Shown: positions 26,839 to 37,258, counted from the first letter of the stretch. The stretch is 64,000 nt of DNA from Thalassospira lucentensis (GCF_001613805.1 NZ_LPVY01000003.1:124001-188000), one strand, 5' to 3'. Notes: generated by a model from the letters alone, not told the origin. Numbers and translations are program-made.

Positions 26839-27192
26839 ATGGAAGCGATTACAGGTACCAGCATTGGTGTCACGATCGGAATGACCGTCATCCTGATGGG
26901 GTTCTGCGCGTTCATGACAGGGCAGGCGATTGCTAACACGTGGCGACCGTTTTACCAGCTTTACCCCTACGCGTTATTGCTGGGGGCAACTGACCGTTTC
27001 ATGACCTTCGCTCTCTTCGAAGGCGAGTTGCTTTCGTTTTCAGGATATATCTTTGATACGGTTATCCTGTTTGTGATCATGGCGGCTGCCTTCCGTGTTA
27101 CACGGGTCAACAAGATGCTGTCACAGTATCCGTGGCTTTACGAGCGTATGGGACCGTTCGGTTTCCGTGCACGCGAAGGAGCGGATGTCTGA
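26839..27192 (+). CDS. DUF6867 small membrane protein of the liv operon
   Basis: A 117-residue protein with three hydrophobic segments: SIGVTIGMTVILMGFCAFM, a segment around YALLLGATDRFMTFALF, and DTVILFVIMAAAF, ending in a conserved-looking QYPWLYERMGPFGFR tail. I recognise it as DUF6867, a family found beside liv genes in alphaproteobacteria. Its role is unknown; its steady place between livF and the binding protein suggests an accessory membrane part of the transporter. AGGAGG stands right before the ATG at 26839, so an earlier start inside livF is not needed. Confidence 0.8.
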   Translation: MEAITGTSIGVTIGMTVILMGFCAFMTGQAIANTWRPFYQLYPYALLLGATDRFMTFALFEGELLSFSGYIFDTVILFVIMAAAFRVTRVNKMLSQYPWLYERMGPFGFRAREGADV

Positions 27193-27401
27193 ACTTTTTG
27201 ATGGTGACGGTTTGCCGTCACCATCGCATTGCTAAATTATTGGCAATGCAGTGTTTAGTACTATTGCACACTAATTCTGGGGTGTTAAAGTACAGGGAGC
27301 CGAAACCGGTAATCGACAAAAAAACGAGCCGGTTTAGGGTCCGAAAAAGATGGTTCTGTCATGGTGACGGGGCCAACCTTTGGAACAGGGAGACTTCTCT
27401 T

Positions 27402-28508
27402 ATGTCGAAAACCAAGCTCGGCCTTCTGGCAACTGCTTCCGCGCTTGTCCTCTCGATGGGTGCAGCAAAAGCAGACATCGTTATCGCGACAGTTGGTCCG
27501 ATGACCGGCCCGTACGCCGCCTTTGGCGAACAGATGACCCAGGGTGCCCAGAAAGCGGTTGCAGACCTCAATGCTGCCGGTGGCGTTAACGGCGAAAAAG
27601 TCGTTCTCGAAATCGGCGATGACGCTTGCGATCCGAAACAGGCTGTTGCTGTTGCAAACCAGCTCGTCAGCAAGGGTGTTGCCCTTGTCGCTGGTCACTT
27701 CTGCTCGGGCTCATCGATCCCGGCTTCTGAAGTTTACTTCGAAGAAGGCATCGTGCAGATTTCCCCGGCTTCGACCAACCCGCAGCTGACCGAACGTGAT
27801 ATGGATAACGTTTTCCGTGTTTGCGGCCGCGACGATCAGCAGGGCGAAGTTGCAGGCAAATATCTTGCTGAAAACTATGGCGACAAGAAAATCGCCATCG
27901 TTCATGACAAACAGGCTTATTCCAAAGGTCTCGCTGACGAGACCAAGAAAAACCTGAACGCTGCTGGCGTTGAAGAAGTCATGTACGAAGCCATCACCCC
28001 GGGCGAGAAAGATTACTCGGCTCTGGTGACCAAGCTGAAATCCGAAGGCGTTGATGTCCTTTATTACGGCGGTTATCACACCGAACTTGGTCTGATCGTT
28101 CGTCAGATGCGCAGCCAGGGTCTTGAGACTGTTGCGATTTCGGGTGATGCACTCAACTCGCTCGAATATTGGTCGATCACTGGCGATGCCGGTGCGGGCA
28201 CTCTTTTCACCGCCGGTCCGGCGCTTGAAAAAGACCCGCGCAACGCTGAACTCGTAAAATACTTCGAAGGTCAGGGTTACAAGCCGGAAGGTTACACCCT
28301 TTACACCTATGGTGCGGTTCAGGCTTGGGCACAGGCAGTTGAAAAAGCCGGTACCACCGACTCTGAAGCTGTTATCGAAGCTCTGCACAGCGGCGATGCA
28401 TTCGACACCGTTCTTGGTTCGATTTCCTTCGATGCCAAAGGCGATGTTGCTGCACCGGGTTACGTCTTCTATGAATGGAAAGACGGTGGCTACGATTACG
28501 CCAACTAA
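27402..28508 (+). CDS. livK: Branched-chain amino acid ABC transporter substrate-binding protein
   Basis: A 368-residue periplasmic binding protein of the LivJ/LivK type. A Sec signal (MSKTKLGLLATASALVLSMGA, cut after AKA) leads to DIVIATVGPMTGPYAAFGEQ. GHFCSGSSIPASEVY and SPASTNPQLTERD are ligand-region motifs of this family; one conserved cysteine pair (DDACDPKQ and HFCSGS) is as in LivJ. Start chosen at 27402 with CAGGGAGA before it. A 209-base gap with a plausible TTGCAC-N16-TAAAGT promoter (27264-27291) separates it from DUF6867, so it can be made in excess over the membrane parts. A strong terminator follows. Confidence 0.94.
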   Translation: MSKTKLGLLATASALVLSMGAAKADIVIATVGPMTGPYAAFGEQMTQGAQKAVADLNAAGGVNGEKVVLEIGDDACDPKQAVAVANQLVSKGVALVAGHFCSGSSIPASEVYFEEGIVQISPASTNPQLTERDMDNVFRVCGRDDQQGEVAGKYLAENYGDKKIAIVHDKQAYSKGLADETKKNLNAAGVEEVMYEAITPGEKDYSALVTKLKSEGVDVLYYGGYHTELGLIVRQMRSQGLETVAISGDALNSLEYWSITGDAGAGTLFTAGPALEKDPRNAELVKYFEGQGYKPEGYTLYTYGAVQAWAQAVEKAGTTDSEAVIEALHSGDAFDTVLGSISFDAKGDVAAPGYVFYEWKDGGYDYAN

Positions 28509-28528
28509 TCAGATATTCTGATCGGCAG

Positions 28529-28556
28529 AAAGCCCGGTATTATGCCGGGCTTTTTT
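28529..28556 (+). terminator. Terminator of livK
   Basis: AAAGCCCGG / CCGGGCTTT stem followed by six T, 20 bases after the livK stop. Confidence 0.92.
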
Positions 28557-28575
28557 GTTGCTTGCCGGGTAGAAG

Positions 28576-28612
28576 AAAAGCGTCTTCAGATAATCCCGAA
28601 GACGCTTTTTCT
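28576..28612. terminator. Bidirectional terminator between livK and mucR
   Basis: AAAGCGTCTTC / GAAGACGCTTT, 11 perfect base pairs with a ten-base loop and T-runs on both strands. It serves the minus-strand mucR gene and backs up the livK terminator. Confidence 0.88.
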
Positions 28613-28634
28613 TTAAGATCAAAAGGGCAGGCGT

Positions 28635-29054
28635 TTACTTCGCCTTGCGACCCAGACCGATTTTCTTGGCAAACTGCGAACGCTGTTTGGCATAGTTTGG
28701 TGCAACCATCGGATAATCTGACGGCAGGCCCCATTTCGCCCGGTATTCTTCCGGGGTCAAGTTATAGGTTGTCCGAAGATGGCGCTTGAGCATTTTGAGC
28801 TTTTTACCGTCTTCAAGGCAAATGATGTAATCATCGCCAATCGATTTGCGGATTGGAACCGCCGGTTTCAACGGCTCTTCTTCTTCAACGGTTTCGACTT
28901 CACGCAAATCGTCAAGCGAATTGAAAATCGTCGAAATCAATTCGGGAATCTGTGCAGATGCAATTGCATTGTTGCTGACATAAGCAGAAACGATATCAAC
29001 AGTCATCTGTAGCAGTTCGTCGCGGTCCAGAACGCTGTTTTCAGCATCGGTCAT
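28635..29054 (-). CDS. MucR/Ros family transcriptional regulator
   Basis: A 139-residue regulator. The C-terminal half carries the Ros/MucR zinc-finger-like domain: YIICLEDGKKLKMLKRHLRTTYNLTPEEYRAKWGLP region (residues about 75-110), then the conserved DYPMVAPNYAKQRSQFAKKIGLG tail. MucR proteins bind AT-rich DNA with T-A steps and act like H-NS, controlling surface, motility and symbiosis or virulence genes, and often repress their own promoter. The first Cys is present; the second zinc ligand is replaced (CLED), as in many MucR proteins. The upstream region is strikingly AT-rich, in keeping with self-binding. Confidence 0.93.
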   Translation of the reverse strand: MTDAENSVLDRDELLQMTVDIVSAYVSNNAIASAQIPELISTIFNSLDDLREVETVEEEEPLKPAVPIRKSIGDDYIICLEDGKKLKMLKRHLRTTYNLTPEEYRAKWGLPSDYPMVAPNYAKQRSQFAKKIGLGRKAK

Positions 29055-29515
29055 CTTGAAATAATTCCTTCGTCATTACGAATAGACAATGCTTTTGCAT
29101 TATTTCGAAGATATAGTCAAACAAGACTGTTATTCAATATGTCAATTCTACTTAAATTTTATAAGCCGGATAAAACTAGGATGGATGGCAAAGAAGTCGC
29201 ATATGGGACCCAAAAATAGACAATTCGGTTTGATTTGAACAAAGGATGCATGTTTTGTTACATCGATTTTGATCTGAAGTGTGTAGTGCTCTATATATCA
29301 AGGTATATATATCATTATTTTTCTTTAATTGACCTGTTTCTAACGTAACTGGTGTGAACGTCTTTCCTTAAGTGTAGTAGCCTTGTCGGGTGAACACTCA
29401 AAAGTTGTCCATCTAAAACTTTAAGCACAAAGGCCGCTGTCCGTTGGCAGTTACGAAGCTATGTGCTAAAAGGCGCTCCAAATTACTGTTTGACGTATTT
29501 ACCAAGGGCTCGCAT
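29055..29515. other. AT-rich gene-free region between mucR and rpiB
   Basis: About 460 bases shared by divergent mucR and rpiB. The part 29085-29345 is clearly more AT-rich than the surroundings and has T-A steps such as CTATATATCAAGGTATATAT (29291-29310), the kind of DNA that MucR-type proteins bind. No gene or structured RNA is apparent. Confidence 0.6.
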
Positions 29516-29962
29516 ATGACAGCCAAGACCATTGCCATCGCTGCCGATCACGGTGGTGTTGAACTCAAATCCCAAATCATCAAATCGCTTGCCGATAATG
29601 GCTGGGAAGTGATTGATCTCGGTACTGACGGATCGGCATCGGTCGATTATCCGGATTATGCGCAGGCCGTTGCAAAATCGATTATCAATGGCGATGCGGC
29701 GAGCGGCATCCTTGTCTGCGGCTCCGGGATTGGCATGAGCATTGCTGCCAACCGTTATCCGCAAATCCGTGCCGCTTTGGTGCATGACCGACTGTCAGCC
29801 GAACTGTGCCGTCAACACAACAACGCCAATGTTCTGTGCCTTGGCGCGCGCCTGCTTGGCGATGCGACGGCACTCGATTGCGTCAATGCATTCGTAACGA
29901 CTGAATTTGAAGGCGGTCGACACGGACGTCGTGTCGAAAAACTGTCGTCACTTCCTGATTGA
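29516..29962 (+). CDS. rpiB: Ribose-5-phosphate isomerase B
   Basis: A 148-residue RpiB/LacAB-family isomerase that interconverts ribose-5-phosphate and ribulose-5-phosphate in the pentose phosphate pathway. AIAADHGGVELK at the N-terminus, the active-site cysteine in GILVCGSGIGMSIAANR, and HDRLSAELCRQHNNANVLCLGAR are characteristic. I chose the ATG at 29516, which gives the family N-terminus; the frame runs back to 29444 without similarity. It is just ahead of glyA (86-base gap), a pairing common in alphaproteobacteria. Confidence 0.92.
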   Translation: MTAKTIAIAADHGGVELKSQIIKSLADNGWEVIDLGTDGSASVDYPDYAQAVAKSIINGDAASGILVCGSGIGMSIAANRYPQIRAALVHDRLSAELCRQHNNANVLCLGARLLGDATALDCVNAFVTTEFEGGRHGRRVEKLSSLPD

Positions 29963-30048
29963 TTTCTTTCGCCACCTGGCAATAACCCGGTACGGGTTTC
30001 GAACTTTGCTGCGTTCGGTCCCGCCACATCGTATCGAGAGGCCCCATA

Positions 30049-31323
30049 ATGTCGTTTAAAGGCTTTTTCTCTACCAGCTTGTCAGAAGCAGATCCGGCCC
30101 TGTTCAAATCAGTAACTGACGAACTGGATCGTCAGCAGAACCAGATCGAAATGATCGCCTCCGAGAATATTGTTTCCAAGGCCGTGATCGAGGCACAGGG
30201 AACGGTTCTGACCAACAAATATGCCGAAGGTTACCCTTCACGCCGTTACTATGGTGGCTGCGAGTTTGTTGACGTTGCCGAGGAACTTGCAATCAATCGT
30301 GCCAAAGAACTGTTCGGTTGCGAATTCGTCAACGTTCAGCCGCATTCGGGCGCACAGGCAAACGGTGCTGTCATGCTGGCGCTTTGCAAACCGGGCGATA
30401 CCATTCTCGGCATGTCACTTGATGCAGGTGGCCATCTGACCCATGGCGCACGTCCTGCGCTTTCGGGGAAATGGTTCAATGCCATTCAGTATGGCGTACG
30501 TGAAGACGACCTGACCCTTGATTATGATCAGGTTGAAGCCCTTGCAGCCGAACATAAACCGACCCTGATCATCGCTGGTGGCTCGGCTATTCCACGCCAG
30601 ATTGATTTCAAGCGTTTCCGCGAAATTGCGGACAAGGTTGGTGCGCTGCTGATGGTTGATATGGCGCACTTTGCTGGTCTGGTTGCCGGTGGCGTTCATC
30701 CGAGCCCGCTTCCTTATGCAGACATTGTCACCACCACCACTCATAAAACTCTTCGCGGTCCGCGCGGCGGCATGATCCTGTCGAACAATGTTGAAATCGG
30801 CAAAAAGATCAATTCGGCGGTCTTCCCTGGCCTGCAGGGTGGCCCGTTGATGCATGTCATCGCGGCCAAGGCAGTTGCTTTTGGCGAAGCATTGCGTCCG
30901 GAATTCAAGGAATATGCGCAGCAGGTTGTCGACAATGCCAAGGCCTTGGCCGAAGTTCTGGTAAAACGCGGTTTCGATATCGTAACCGGCGGCACCGATA
31001 CGCACCTGATGCTGGTTGACCTGCGTCCCAAGGGGCTTAAGGGCAACAACGCGGAAGTCGCACTTGAGCGTGCAGGGATCACCTGCAACAAGAACGGCAT
31101 TCCGTTTGACACCGAAAAGCCTACCATTACATCGGGCGTTCGTTTGGGTACGCCGGCTGGCACCACGCGTGGCTTTGGTGTAGAGGAATTCAAGCAGATC
31201 GGCGAATTGATCGGTGATGTGCTTGACGCCCTTGTAGATAATCCTGATGGCAATGCCCAGATCGAGAATGCTGTTCGCACCAAGGTCGAAGACCTTTGCA
31301 AACGCTTCCCGATTTATGCCTGA
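30049..31323 (+). CDS. glyA: Serine hydroxymethyltransferase
   Basis: A 424-residue PLP enzyme that converts serine and tetrahydrofolate to glycine and 5,10-methylene-THF, the main one-carbon source. [25 protein letters not shown] and [12 protein letters not shown]-like text open the protein, the PLP lysine is in [15 protein letters not shown], and the C-terminus has [15 protein letters not shown]. Full length for the family. Located between rpiB and nrdR, 24 bases before nrdR with a ribosome site in the gap, so it heads the nrdR-rib-nusB-thiL run. Confidence 0.97.
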   Translation: MSFKGFFSTSLSEADPALFKSVTDELDRQQNQIEMIASENIVSKAVIEAQGTVLTNKYAEGYPSRRYYGGCEFVDVAEELAINRAKELFGCEFVNVQPHSGAQANGAVMLALCKPGDTILGMSLDAGGHLTHGARPALSGKWFNAIQYGVREDDLTLDYDQVEALAAEHKPTLIIAGGSAIPRQIDFKRFREIADKVGALLMVDMAHFAGLVAGGVHPSPLPYADIVTTTTHKTLRGPRGGMILSNNVEIGKKINSAVFPGLQGGPLMHVIAAKAVAFGEALRPEFKEYAQQVVDNAKALAEVLVKRGFDIVTGGTDTHLMLVDLRPKGLKGNNAEVALERAGITCNKNGIPFDTEKPTITSGVRLGTPAGTTRGFGVEEFKQIGELIGDVLDALVDNPDGNAQIENAVRTKVEDLCKRFPIYA

Positions 31324-31347
31324 TCCTTTCAGGAGCGAGTAAAAACA

Positions 31348-31821
31348 ATGCGTTGCCCGTTCTGTGGCCATACAGACACCCAGGTCAAGGACTCCCGTCC
31401 GACCGAGGAACATCACGCTATTCGCCGGCGCCGGTTTTGCCCAGCCTGTGGATCGCGTTTCACGACGTTTGAACGTGTTCAGCTCCGTGAATTGATGGTG
31501 GTGAAAAAGGATGGGCAACGCGAATTGTTTGATCGTGACAAGCTTGCGCGATCAATCTTTCTTGCCTGCCGTAAACGTCCGATTGAGGACGAGCGTGTCG
31601 AAAAGGCGCTTAACGGTATTCAACGTCGTCTAGAAAGCAGTGGTGAAAGCGACATTTCAACCGACACGATCGGTGAAATGGTGATGGGGGCGTTGATCGC
31701 ACTCGATCAGGTTGCTTATGTCCGTTATGCTTCGGTGTATAAGAACTTCCGTGAAGCCCGCGACTTCGAACAGTTCGTGGAAAACATGCATGATGGGGAA
31801 GAAGGGGCGGACGCAGAGTAA
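31348..31821 (+). CDS. nrdR: Transcriptional repressor NrdR
   Basis: A 157-residue ATP-cone repressor of ribonucleotide reductase genes. A zinc ribbon with CPFCG and CPACG pairs (residues 3-34) is followed by FTTFERVQ and an ATP-cone ([13 protein letters not shown]...). It binds NrdR boxes upstream of nrd operons when dATP is high. In alphaproteobacteria it usually stands before ribD, as here. Its stop codon overlaps the ribD ATG (TAATG). Confidence 0.96.
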   Translation: MRCPFCGHTDTQVKDSRPTEEHHAIRRRRFCPACGSRFTTFERVQLRELMVVKKDGQRELFDRDKLARSIFLACRKRPIEDERVEKALNGIQRRLESSGESDISTDTIGEMVMGALIALDQVAYVRYASVYKNFREARDFEQFVENMHDGEEGADAE

Positions 31822-32942
31822 TGACAACTCCCGCGTTTTCGGATGATGACCGGCATTTCATGCGGGTCGCTCTAAGCCTGTCAAAACGCGGTCTGGGAAA
31901 TGTCTGGCCCAACCCGTCTGTCGGGTGTGTTCTGGTTTCACCCCAGGGAACGATTGTCGGGCGCGGTTTCACCAAGCCGGGTGGAAGACCCCATGCCGAA
32001 CGTGTTGCTCTGGATGAGGCTGCAGAAAAGGCCCGCAATGCGACGGCCTATGTCACCCTTGAACCATGCAGCCATTTCGGCGTATCGCCCCCCTGTGCCG
32101 CAGGCCTGATTGAGGCCGGTGTTAAACGTGTTGTCAGTGCGCTTGAAGACCCGGACGATCGTGTATCCGGGCGAGGCCACGATATGTTGCGTGATGCGGG
32201 CATTATTGTTGATGTCGGGCTTTATGGTGACGAAGCGCGTCGTATTAATTCCGGTTTTCTGTCGCGCATTCTGTCCGGGCGTCCAACGGTGACGCTGAAA
32301 CTTGCATCAACCATGGATGGTCGATCGGCAACAAAATCAGGCGAAAGCAAATGGATAACCGGTAGTGCTGCGCGCGAGCAGGGGCATGTGTTGCGTGCCA
32401 ATCATGACGCGATCCTTGTCGGTGCAAATACCGTCTTGACGGATAACCCGACCCTGACGTGCCGTATCGCCGGGCGCTACGAACAATCACCTGTTCGCAT
32501 CATCCTGGATCGCAAAGGCGAGGTGCCACTGTCGGCTGACATGGTGACAAGTGCCAATAATGTTCCTACCTGGGTCGTGACAACGGATGCACTTTTGCGC
32601 GAAGTTTCTGAAAAATTTACAAAAACCGGCGTGAAAGTACTTTCTGCCAGATGCGAAAATGATCATTTCGACCTAAATGACGTGATGAAACGTTTGGGCG
32701 AACTGGGGTTGACCCGTGTGCTGGTCGAAAGTGGCGGTATTCTTGCAGCCAGTCTGGTGCGGGATAATCTCGTTGATCGCATTATCCACTTCAGCGCCCC
32801 CTCCATTATAGGGGCGGATGGGAAGGCAATGATCGCGAATCTTGGTTTTGATCGCCTGTCAGATATATCGATGTTCCGGCGTGTTTCTATTCGCGCAGCA
32901 GGCAAGGATATCGTGACAAACTATGAGAAAATAACGGATTAA
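31821..32942 (+). CDS. ribD: Bifunctional riboflavin deaminase/reductase RibD
   Basis: A 373-residue two-domain enzyme of riboflavin synthesis. The N-terminal deaminase (residues about 8-150) has the zinc motif HAERVALDEA and PCSHFGVSPPCAAGLIEAG. The C-terminal reductase (about 155-370) has VTLKLASTMDGRSATKSGESKWITG and RVLVESGGILAASLV. It deaminates the pyrimidine from GTP cyclohydrolase II and then reduces the ribose side chain. Translationally coupled to nrdR and four bases before ribE. Confidence 0.95.
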   Translation: MTTPAFSDDDRHFMRVALSLSKRGLGNVWPNPSVGCVLVSPQGTIVGRGFTKPGGRPHAERVALDEAAEKARNATAYVTLEPCSHFGVSPPCAAGLIEAGVKRVVSALEDPDDRVSGRGHDMLRDAGIIVDVGLYGDEARRINSGFLSRILSGRPTVTLKLASTMDGRSATKSGESKWITGSAAREQGHVLRANHDAILVGANTVLTDNPTLTCRIAGRYEQSPVRIILDRKGEVPLSADMVTSANNVPTWVVTTDALLREVSEKFTKTGVKVLSARCENDHFDLNDVMKRLGELGLTRVLVESGGILAASLVRDNLVDRIIHFSAPSIIGADGKAMIANLGFDRLSDISMFRRVSIRAAGKDIVTNYEKITD

Positions 32943-32946
32943 TTGA

Positions 32947-33534
32947 ATGTTCACAGGCATCATCACAGATATAGGTACCGTTCGCAAAATTGAAAAGCGC
33001 GGCGATACACGGTTTGAGTTCACGACAGGTTTCGATACTTCCAAAATCGTTCTGGGTGCATCAATTTCCTGCAATGGCGCCTGCATGACCGTGATTGAAA
33101 CCGGGGCGGACTGGTTTGCCATCGAAGCATCTGCCGAAAGTCTGAGCAAAACGACGATGGGTGATCTTGGTATCGGATCACGGGTCAATCTGGAACAGGC
33201 AACCCGGGTTGGGGACGAGCTGGGTGGCCACATTGTTTCGGGGCATGTCGACGGCGTTGCAATCCTTACGAAACGCCTTTCGGAAGGTGACTCTCTGCGT
33301 CTGACATTCGAGGTTCCCGAGGTTTTTGCGAAATATATAGCGTCAAAGGGCTCCGTAACGCTTGAAGGTGTTTCTTTGACGGTCAATGAGGTTGACGGAA
33401 ACACTTTTGGTATCAATCTGATACCCCATACCCAGACACATACGACGCTGGGATCGAAGCAACCGGGAGACCGGATCAATTTCGAGATAGACATGCTGGC
33501 GCGTTATGTCGCGCGCATGCTGGGGAAGGATTGA
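32947..33534 (+). CDS. ribE: Riboflavin synthase, alpha subunit
   Basis: A 195-residue protein with the internal duplication of the alpha-chain family: MFTGIITDIGTVRKIEKRGD at the start and a second lumazine-binding repeat near residue 100 (GGHIVSGHVDGVAIL). ISCNGACMTV and SVTLEGVSLTVNEV are the matched substrate strands. It dismutates two 6,7-dimethyl-8-ribityllumazines to riboflavin. Fourth in the glyA-nrdR-ribD run, with six bases to the ribB gene. The gene is called ribE or ribC depending on species. Confidence 0.95.
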   Translation: MFTGIITDIGTVRKIEKRGDTRFEFTTGFDTSKIVLGASISCNGACMTVIETGADWFAIEASAESLSKTTMGDLGIGSRVNLEQATRVGDELGGHIVSGHVDGVAILTKRLSEGDSLRLTFEVPEVFAKYIASKGSVTLEGVSLTVNEVDGNTFGINLIPHTQTHTTLGSKQPGDRINFEIDMLARYVARMLGKD

Positions 33535-33540
33535 ATAGCC

Positions 33541-34695
<1,155 letters not shown>

Positions 34696-34698
34696 AAC

Positions 34699-35163
34699 AT
34701 GAGTAACGGTCCGCACATCCTGATCGTTGATGCGCCTTATTACACCCACATCGTCGAAGATCTGGTCAAAGGGGCTGCGTCGACTCTGGAAGCTGGTGGT
34801 GCGACTTGGGACCGGCTTTCTGTTTCCGGTGCCTTCGAAGTTCCGATAGCAATTCGCTATGCCGTACAGTCGATGGCTGACCTTGCAACGGGCCCTCGGT
34901 ATGATGGCTATCTTGCTCTCGGGTGTGTTATCCGCGGTGAAACCACGCATTACGATCACATCTGCGAAGAAGCCAACCGTGCCTTGATGCAGCTTTGCCT
35001 TGATTATCGTCTGGCGATCGGCAATGGCATCCTGACTGTTGAAAATGAAGCCCAGGCACTTGCACGTGCCAAGGCCGATCAGAAGAATAAAGGGGGCGAG
35101 GCCGCCCGCGCCGTTCTTCGTATGATCGAAGTTCAAAACCACTTTGGAATACATCACAAGTAA
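34699..35163 (+). CDS. ribH: 6,7-dimethyl-8-ribityllumazine synthase
   Basis: A 154-residue lumazine synthase that joins the RibB and RibD products into the riboflavin precursor. Conserved parts are SVSGAFEVPIAI, ALGCVIRGETTHYDHICEEANRAL (with the active-site His in the HYDH stretch) and GNGILTVENEAQALARA. Such proteins assemble as pentamers, decamers or 60-mers. It begins three bases after ribB and its stop overlaps the nusB ATG (TAATG). Confidence 0.95.
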   Translation: MSNGPHILIVDAPYYTHIVEDLVKGAASTLEAGGATWDRLSVSGAFEVPIAIRYAVQSMADLATGPRYDGYLALGCVIRGETTHYDHICEEANRALMQLCLDYRLAIGNGILTVENEAQALARAKADQKNKGGEAARAVLRMIEVQNHFGIHHK

Positions 35164-35660
35164 TGACCGATAAACCCAAGGCTTCAGCCGCCCAACGACG
35201 CAGTGCCGCGCGTTTTGCTGCCATTCAGGCGCTTTATCAGGCCGAGCTTTCACAGCTTTCGGCCGGTGACGTCGTGCGTGAATACTCCGACTTCCGCCTT
35301 GATGGCGAAGGTGTTCGCGACCTTGACGAGCCGAATGACAACCTTATTGACCCGGATCGCGGTTTTTTTGCCGATCTGGTTCAGGGGGTCACCGCGCGTA
35401 CCGTCGACATTGACGGATTGATCGATTCAGCTTTGGAAAAAGGCTGGACCACCAAGCGTCTTGAAACCGTTTTGCGCAGTATCCTAAGGGCGGGAACCTA
35501 CGAGTTGATGATGCGTGAAGACGTTCCGATGCGTGTCGTCATCACCGAATACGTGGATGCGGCCCATTCGTTCTTTGACGAAACCGAGCCGAAGCTGGTG
35601 AATGCTGTTCTTGACCGGATCGGCAAAACGCTTCGTGCAGGTGAAACCGGGCAGCAATAA
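35163..35660 (+). CDS. nusB: Transcription antitermination factor NusB
   Basis: A 165-residue all-helical NusB. The N-terminal AAQRRSAARFAAIQALYQAELS is the Arg-rich RNA-contacting helix, and the C-terminal VLRSILRAGTYELM, VPMRVVITEYVDAAHSFFDETEPKLVNAVLD are the family core. With NusE (S10) it binds boxA in rRNA leaders. It is coupled by overlap to ribH, the usual arrangement, and one base separates it from thiL. Confidence 0.95.
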   Translation: MTDKPKASAAQRRSAARFAAIQALYQAELSQLSAGDVVREYSDFRLDGEGVRDLDEPNDNLIDPDRGFFADLVQGVTARTVDIDGLIDSALEKGWTTKRLETVLRSILRAGTYELMMREDVPMRVVITEYVDAAHSFFDETEPKLVNAVLDRIGKTLRAGETGQQ

Positions 35661-35661
35661 T

Positions 35662-36639
35662 ATGGCAGGGCGGTCAGGAGAGTTTGATCTGATCGCGCGT
35701 CATTTTGCGCCAATCGCGCAAAAGTCAGAAGCCGCATTGTCTCTTATGGACGATGCGGCTGTTTTGTCCGTGCCCGATGGGCAGGAACTGGTGATAACGG
35801 TTGATGCTCTTGTTGCCGATGTCCATTTCCGAAGCCAGGACTACCCGGCCGATATTGCGCGCAAGGTAATGCGTGTTAACCTGTCGGATATTGCCGCAAT
35901 GGGGGCATCCCCATTGGGCGTCGTATTGACAGCAGGATATCACCGGGATTTGTCCGAAGATTGGATCGCGGAATTTGCGAACGGTTTGGGACAAGATTGC
36001 GATGCCTTCAACGCACCACTTCTGGGCGGCGATACCGTTGGCACACCTGGTCCTACATTCTTTAGCCTGACAGCATTTGGCGCGGTACCGACGGGAAGAG
36101 CGCTCCGCCGTGATGCGGCCAAGCCTGGTGATCTGATTGCGGTCACGGGTACCTTGGGGGATGGCGCACTTGGCTTGAAGGTTCTGCAGGGCGATTTAAG
36201 CAGCCTTGATCACGAAGATGCAGCGTTTCTGAAATCGCGATACTGGGTGCCTCAACCACGTTTGGAAATCGGTCGAAAATGCGTAGCTGCCAACCGACGG
36301 TATGCCGCTATGGATCTTTCAGACGGACTGGCGGGGGACTGCCGAAAAATTTGCGCAGCATCCAATGTCGGTATGACCTTTGATCAAGAACGGATTCCAC
36401 TTTCAAAGGCCGCCCGAAATGCTGTGCAGAATGATCCCACACTTTGGAATGCGGTATTTTGTGGCGGTGATGATTACGAACTTCTGATTTGTGCAGATCC
36501 CAATGAAATCAAAAAACTGGGTGATGATGTTGCAATTATTGGCGAAGTCACAAATCGAAGCGGGCAGGTTGATCTGATTGGTATGGATAAAAAAATGGCC
36601 GAACTCGCAAAGGGCGGGTTCGACCATTTTGGATACTAA
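35662..36639 (+). CDS. thiL: Thiamine-monophosphate kinase
   Basis: A 325-residue PurM-like ATPase that phosphorylates thiamine phosphate to the diphosphate cofactor. It begins GEFDLIARHFAP, then MDDAAVLSVPDGQELVITVDALVADVHF, with Asp residues for Mg-ATP; NLSDIAAMGASP, LLGGDTVG, AMDLSDGLAGDCRKI and FCGGDDYELLI follow in family order. The ATG at 35662 lies one base after the nusB stop. It closes the glyA-to-thiL run, and its stop is six bases from the convergent bamE gene. Confidence 0.95.
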   Translation: MAGRSGEFDLIARHFAPIAQKSEAALSLMDDAAVLSVPDGQELVITVDALVADVHFRSQDYPADIARKVMRVNLSDIAAMGASPLGVVLTAGYHRDLSEDWIAEFANGLGQDCDAFNAPLLGGDTVGTPGPTFFSLTAFGAVPTGRALRRDAAKPGDLIAVTGTLGDGALGLKVLQGDLSSLDHEDAAFLKSRYWVPQPRLEIGRKCVAANRRYAAMDLSDGLAGDCRKICAASNVGMTFDQERIPLSKAARNAVQNDPTLWNAVFCGGDDYELLICADPNEIKKLGDDVAIIGEVTNRSGQVDLIGMDKKMAELAKGGFDHFGY

Positions 36640-36645
36640 GCGGAC

Positions 36646-37095
36646 TTATTTCGTTTCGCTGAAGCGACCAAGGTTGCCAAACAACTGCTGCAGGATTGTG
36701 ATTTCCTTGCCTGCAGTTGGCGTGATCCGGTCGGTTGGAATGACCGGCTTTCCGTCTTCAAGGTCATACTCGCTAAGAATATCAACCCGGTTTGCGGCAT
36801 CAAAACTGATCAGAACGACTTTCTGTTCGACAACATCCGGCTCGAGAAAGGCAATTGTTTCTGTCCTGCGTGAAATATATAGCCAGACATTTTCGTCGAA
36901 TGCCGCAACGCTGGATGGTGATCCCAAAAGGTCGGTGACATCACCCTTGGTCGATTCCCCGATCACGATCTGTTCGAGTGCTTCCGGTTCGGGGGCATTG
37001 CCGCGCGTCGCAATACGCGGGCTGCAGGCAGAAACGACTGCCATTGCCAGTCCGGCCAGCATCAGAAGGGAAATGCGTGTTGTTCTTTTATGCAT
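36646..37095 (-). CDS. bamE: Outer-membrane assembly lipoprotein BamE (SmpA/OmlA)
   Basis: A 149-residue lipoprotein. The signal ends in a lipobox (VVSAC, about residue 24), so it is anchored by a lipid-modified Cys. The rest has the SmpA/OmlA pattern: an early IVIGESTKGDVTDLLGSPSSVA helix and the WLYISRRTETIAFLEP strand region, with a Gln/Phe-rich end. It is an accessory part of the BAM complex that inserts beta-barrel proteins. I chose ATG 37095 (GGTGAG just before); a GTG at 37104 would add three residues. Divergent from the cytochrome chaperone gene. Confidence 0.88.
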   Translation of the reverse strand: MHKRTTRISLLMLAGLAMAVVSACSPRIATRGNAPEPEALEQIVIGESTKGDVTDLLGSPSSVAAFDENVWLYISRRTETIAFLEPDVVEQKVVLISFDAANRVDILSEYDLEDGKPVIPTDRITPTAGKEITILQQLFGNLGRFSETK

Positions 37096-37258
37096 GGAAC
37101 TCACCAGAGCGATCCGCTAGTTGAAATCAATAAGGAATTGCCTTGAGTTTCAGCGCTGGGCGCATGATATTGCCGGGCAATGGTGGGGCAGTATCGCCCC
37201 GGGAAATTTACGGCATTCTGCGTGCCATGGCTGGAATGTCAACGAAGGAGTGTTGCTG

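Noticed and set aside
28475-28789. 104-codon plus-strand frame after livK
   Set aside because: It crosses two strong terminators and the end of mucR; not a gene.
30415-31518. 367-codon frame antisense to glyA and nrdR
   Set aside because: Shadow of glyA; no domain or ribosome site.
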